Shown here piece after piece: positions 59,900 through 64,000 of a stretch of 64,000 nucleotides of DNA (within the stretch, counting starts at the first letter, position 1; every line of letters starts with the position of its first letter). This stretch comes from Pristionchus mayeri. Its lineage: Eukaryota; Nematoda; Chromadorea; Rhabditida; Neodiplogasteridae. A program made the position numbers and the translations under genes. The DNA lies in NCBI GenBank assembly GCA_036245805.1, contig BTRK01000001.1:29767087-29831086 (forward strand), read 5' to 3'. Under the pieces are notes generated by a model. The model had not been told where the DNA came from, ran no database searches, and saw only the letters and a list, made by a program, of their open reading frames with translations.

Positions 59900-60808
59900 T
59901 TGGGTGTCCAATAATTTCGTATAATTTTTTTTCAATGGGACGTAAAAACCGCCGTACTGATTGAGCATCCAAAAGGCCAACACTATTGAATAGAGCAACC
60001 ACTACCCAATCATACAAGCCATGCAATTTGAATCTGCTGCTCTCCCCAGTGTTTAAGAATCGTTTATATAAGGGATACTGCAATAACCAAATTAGGCGTT
60101 TTCATCAATATTTGTTTATTTTTGTACGACTTCTTCTTAATTAGATCATCTTAGTTTCAGCGCAGTTTTATCGATCATTGATTGATTGACATATATGAAA
60201 AATTTGAAAGGGATCGTCTTGCTGTTGCATCAGCAACTATGAAAAAATCAAAATATTCTAACTCATAATTTCCTCTCTTTCGATGTAAATTCACCATTAA
60301 ATTAATAATAGCCATTATTTTTCCCTCCAATCCCGCCAAATGTTCTATGCACGAAGCAGTATGGAGTACCACTATATATCTCTAATTAGCACACATTCAA
60401 ATTATGCTTCCATTTGTTCACAGAAAGACAGAACCGTTGTTGTTACATGTGAGTATGATCGTTAATGAATGCTAGCACTCATAAACTACAACTCAGTGAC
60501 ATAAGATAAGCGCACTGAAAGAATTGTGGGAACATGTATTTTCAAATTAGTTAGTTAGATTCATAAAACCATCGACTTCCTGCGCTGGGAAAAAAATTTG
60601 AATCGAAAACGTGATTTTTGGTTACTGCAGTATACGTCACTGGATCTTTTCTTAAAAACCGGAGAGAGCAGCTGATGAAAATTCCATGGCGTGTGTGTTT
60701 GTGTAATGGTTACTCTATTCAATAATATTGGCTTTATGTATGCTCAATCAGTACAGCGGTTTTTATCTTCGCTCGAAAAAAATTATACGAAATTATGGGA
60801 CACCCTAA
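59900..60808. mobile_element. Mariner-type MITE with long inverted ends
   Basis: The ends are TTGGGTGTCCAATAATTTCG and the complement of TTAGGGTGTCCCATAATTTCG. Pairing continues over about 100 bases (ACTGATTGAGCAT is shared) and TA flanks both sides. The ends resemble those of the mariner at 7,710 (TTGGGGTGTCCGGAAAG), so a mariner-family source is likely. No transposase motifs in 909 bases. Confidence 0.82.
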
Positions 60809-60840
60809 TATTAAATTCAATTATTTTCCCCGGCAGACTA

Positions 60841-62561
60841 CAGTCGCGAGCATAACACGCCTCTCACGAGAGAATGAGGACAAACGTGGTACATCTTAAA
60901 TATCGAATTTTGGTTTTTAGATGATCTAGGGGTAATCCAGTCTCCTGAATTCGATTCCGTGTAAATCTGCTGCCCATTTCGATCGGCGGCTGCAGCAGCC
61001 TGCTGTAAAAATGTCAGACTCTCACTTTGGAGCCTTTGATCATGGGTTCAAAATACTTCATTTTAGCTGAAATGTGGCCTGTAGACATCAATTATGATCT
61101 TCTATGAATAAACATTTGACCTCTGAGCAGTTTTCGGTCCATAACTTTAACAGTTCGGAGTGGACACAAACCAAACTTTTGCTTGATTTAGAGAATTAAA
61201 TTCTGCATCGACATGATTTTTTTCAGATTTTTCCCATCTGGTGAAAGTTGGTTTATCAGCAGAAAATAGCCAAAAAGCGCATAAAACGCGTGTCTGCACC
61301 GCGCGCCCGTTAGGTAAGACACCAAATTCATCGGAGATTTTTCTTTTTGATATTGGGGTATGACGCAAGCGCACAGTCGTTGCGTAGTGATGACGCAGTC
61401 AAAATTCACTTTTTCAAAACGGCATTATTCTTACATGGATTTTTTCCAGCTCACCAACCTTTTGAGATTGGAGTCATGCCCGAGGCCTACCAAGAAAATA
61501 ATTTAGAAGTTGCTGCGCGACCGTACATTTGCTGCAGCCTTGCTGCAAACTCGAGGTTGAAAATTGAGTTATCGGCTCCTAGTCGTTAGAGACTGGTTTA
61601 AGGCAACAAAATGATCAGCATCATGATTCCAGATGATCCTGAGAATATGAAAACAACATATCGAAATTTGCCCTCAGGGCACGAAAAATCACTTTTTTGA
61701 ATGATCATTTTTTGCACATTTATAACTGCATGGTAAATGGAGGGTAAAATCTGGTTTCTGTATAGGAATGTTCAGAATCTATTGAAGATCGGATTCCCAA
61801 CTTTTTATAGCGATTGGACACCTTTCCTACCCGCTGCGGTCGTTTTCCGGAGGTATACTGGTGTCGAGAAACACCCTTACCCCTATGAGCGAGAGACTAC
61901 AGGCGTAAACAAGGTGTTTCCCGGCCCTAGTATTCCTCCGGAAAACGAACGCAGCGGGCAGGAGAGGTGTCCAATCGCTATAAAAAGTTGGGAATCCGAT
62001 CTTCAATAGATTCTGAACATCCCTATACAGAAGCCAGATTTTACCCTCCATTTCCCATGTAGTTATGCATGTCCAAAAAATGGTTATTCAAAAAAGTGAT
62101 TTTTTCGTGCCCTGAGGGCAAATTTCGATATGTTGTTTTCATATTCTCATGATCATGTGGACTCATGATGGCGATAATTTTGATACCTTGAACCAGTCTC
62201 TAGCTTGACTAGGTGCCGAGATCTGAATTTTCGACCTCGATTTTGCAGCAATGCTGCAGCAAATGTGCGGTCGCGCAGCAACCTCAAAAAAATTTTCTTG
62301 GTAGGCCTCGGGCATGACTCCAACCTCAGAAAATTGGCGAGCTGGAAAAAATCCATGTAAGAATAATGCCGTTTTAAAAAAAGTAAATTTTGATTGCGTC
62401 ATCACTACGCAACGACTGTGCCCTTGCGTCATACCCCAATATCAAAAATAAAAATATCCGATGAATTTGGTGCATAACATCCTAGTTGCAGAATTGAAAT
62501 TTTCATGGTAAAAAAATTCAAACCCATTCCAAAAGTGCCCGGTGACTTTTGCTCGCGACTG
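60841..62561. mobile_element. Tc1-type palindromic element
   Basis: Termini CAGTCGCGAGCA and its complement are flanked by TA. Arms of about 700 bases (61,100-61,870 and 61,910-62,480) are inverted complements around a loop near 61,890. Arms share CCCGAGGCCTACCAAGAAAA and GTCCAATCGCTATAAAAAG. No transposase; a non-autonomous fold-back element. Confidence 0.82.
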
Positions 62562-63380
62562 TATGTAATCGAGAAGATGAAAGGTCATATTCTTCGGTTT
62601 TTAAAATTGTCTTTCCATGTTTAAAAATTGGAATACAAGGCAAACCATAAAGATGACCATGTTATAGGTGCCTAACCCTCATAGCAAGAATATCCTATCA
62701 GCAACCAGCGTGCTCGATGGAAAGATGTGAGTAATCAAATTTTCGGGAGATATAGGGGCAAAATTTTGCCATTTTCAGCTACATCGCGGGTGGTTGCGAT
62801 AACGATATATCGCCTATCGCTTCTCTCAAAATCCTTCAACACTAGGTTCGCTTCTGAAGCTGTCATGAATTATCGTTAGAGATGTGTCATGATTGGAATT
62901 TCTTATAGATTGGAGTACGCTGACTCCCATGAGCAAGCCGCGGACAGCGGCGCATGCTCGGTTCTCAACGGAAAACTTTACGGTACTCACTTTTCGTCTA
63001 ACATTTGTGGGATATGCACTTGCTTCGAAACTACAAATTGCAGTTAAAATTTATTATTTTTTTAAACGGCCATAAAGTGCATCGATTTCAAAATTATGTA
63101 TCTATTTTTAAGTGATTGGTGGCTACGTCTATCAAAATACTTGGGACGACGGCGAATGTTATGATCCCGAAAGCGACAGGTGAGAAATTGATGGTCTTTA
63201 TGAATAAATGAATGTTTTAATAAGAGATACGGGACAATTCATGGCCAAGTTTGCCTTAAAGTTACCGGACGAGGACGAAACCCTGATCTGACCCTGATCT
63301 CGTCGCGTGAACGAGGGAGCATGCAAAAGTGAGAGAGCTGATCATTTCCGGCTTCCCTTGAGGCTATAAGTGATTTTTAG

Positions 63381-63597
63381 GGGGGGGGGGTGACAATTCG
63401 TAAAACGACAATTGCTCAACTCGTCGCCTTTCACTTGCAATTTGGAAGTGTAAAACTCAAGTTCGCCTGGTAACAAGACTAATATATGTAAATGTACTGG
63501 TTACAATGAAATAACTCTCAAGTCGCTGCGCCAAATTGCATGCAAACGGCGACGAGTTGAGCAATTGTCGTTTCCGTATTTGTCACGCCCCCCCCCC
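63381..63597. mobile_element. MITE with poly-G termini, second copy
   Basis: G-run plus TGACAATTCGTAAAACGAC at the left and the near complement of GTGACAAATACGGAAACGAC at the right, with CAATTGCTCAACTCGTCGCC pairing inside. Flanked by the 9-base duplication GATTTTTAG at 63,372 and 63,598. Same design as the element at 23,619. Confidence 0.8.
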
Positions 63598-63632
63598 GAT
63601 TTTTAGCATTTTTGTATATTCATTCTCAACTA

Positions 63633-64000
63633 CAGGGTGTCCAAAAAGTATTGTTACACTTTTGAAACGCGAATTTTTTTAACATGTAGGTCGAGTTGTC
63701 AAAACCTGTAATAACACGTTTGAGCCCACCCTTCGGTGCGTTGAGGGAACCTACTAATTAGTTTCCCATAGTCATGGTTCGTCCAAATCGCTATCGTCAA
63801 ACTATTATCAACCTTTGGACCCTCGGCGACCCCCCAGATTCCATCAGGAGGAAGCTTCGTATTTCCCGAATGACAGTCTATCGCACCATCTCCCGTTTCA
63901 AGCAGTTGGGCACTGCGAAGGACCGTCCAAGATCAGGAAGACCCAAGACCGCTCTCACTCAGAAGAACAGGAGAATCGTGGAGAAGAGAGTGAATCGCAA
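63633..64000. mobile_element. Tc1-like transposon, left part, cut by window end
   Basis: The left terminus CAGGGTGTCCAAAAAGTATT begins right after TA (63,631-63,632), followed by a transposase start at 63,774. The other end lies beyond the window. Confidence 0.8.
63774..64000 (+). CDS. Tc1-like transposase, N-terminal part
   Basis: An open frame of 75 codons running off the window end, starting MVRPNRYRQTIINLW. It shows the paired-like DNA-binding region of Tc1-family transposases: a helix-turn-helix (ISRMTVYRTISRFKQLG) followed by a GRPR-type basic hook (DRPRSGRPKTALT). The catalytic domain would lie outside the window. The start codon is the first ATG after the terminal repeat. Confidence 0.85.
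   Translation, partial: MVRPNRYRQTIINLWTLGDPPDSIRRKLRISRMTVYRTISRFKQLGTAKDRPRSGRPKTALTQKNRRIVEKRVNR

Larger units (their letters stand above)
57972..63182 (+). pseudogene. BTB-BACK-Kelch gene E, rightward, decayed
   Basis: Exon 1 57972-58017 (MTLTTNSSAPVFKTC), then BTB exons at 58,072-58,142, 58,207-58,281, 58,328-58,424 and 58,472-58,584 (ARIPYFHALFHSDM, SLLDYAHTRRI), BACK exons at 58,640-59,220 (NECARFLRKRL, FEVVTRWIEND) and Kelch exons to 63,180. Gene order and phases follow gene B. Lesions: the acceptor before IYCMFENDS (about 59,701) reads TTTCAA instead of TTTCAG. A Kelch exon at 62,780-62,847 runs into TAG in frame. The exon at 62,910-62,985 changes frame between SKPRTAA and ACSVLNGKLYG. 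Intron 59,777-62,668 carries two transposons. The 3' end is lost beyond the poly-G MITE and Tc1 element. Confidence 0.75.

Noticed and set aside
1..64000. CRISPR array, bacterial operon or phage genes
   Set aside because: No regularly spaced direct repeats, no ribosome binding sites or operon layout. All recognisable genes have spliceosomal introns.

Overview
The window reads as a piece of a nematode nuclear genome, most likely a rhabditid. The introns are short (often 40-60 bases, with TTTCAG-type acceptors). The gene families are ones expanded or typical in nematodes: secreted C-type lectin/CUB proteins, a DUF229 type II membrane protein, a secreted class 3 lipase, tandem BTB-BACK-Kelch paralogs and a PMP3/UPF0057 membrane protein. 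There is no bacterial operon structure. The species cannot be fixed from sequence alone. All gene models below were assembled by hand from splice signals and reading-frame phase.

Layout. 1-4.3 kb: repeats, namely one arm of a palindromic element, then a fold-back element carrying a decayed mariner-like insertion. 4.3-14.1 kb: a divergent pair of C-type lectin/CUB genes sharing a 118-base promoter. The leftward gene has the same 13-exon structure as its partner, but one 44-base intron has grown to 5.7 kb through a TTAA-flanked fold-back element that itself holds a second palindrome, a mariner element and a LINE fragment. 14.6-22.8 kb: a DUF229 gene whose first intron holds a 3.76-kb TTAA-flanked palindrome. 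23.6-25.7 kb: two small inverted-repeat elements and a class 3 lipase gene. 27.3-54.7 kb: four tandem leftward BTB-BACK-Kelch genes (A, B, C, D from left to right). B is almost intact and the other three carry clear lesions. Their introns and spacers hold several fold-back elements, a mariner-type element, two copies of a tRNA-derived SINE-like repeat and small hairpins. 55.1-56.4 kb: a chimeric mariner. 56.6-57.2 kb: a PMP3/UPF0057 gene. 58.0-63.2 kb: a rightward, decayed BTB-Kelch gene with two transposons in one intron. 63.6-64.0 kb: the start of a Tc1-like transposon cut by the window end.

How it fits together. Most of the non-coding DNA is inverted-repeat elements sitting in introns and spacers of arrayed accessory genes. 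Several are nested, so the order of insertion can be read off. Three points stand out: the two TTAA-flanked giant palindromes that leave host splice sites in place, the repeated use of GC-AG introns, and the one-mostly-intact, several-decaying state of the Kelch array. I did not find a new enzymatic or defence system. The least explained features are the TTAA fold-back elements, which show no recognisable transposase, and a short rightward open-frame block conserved upstream of all four tandem Kelch genes.
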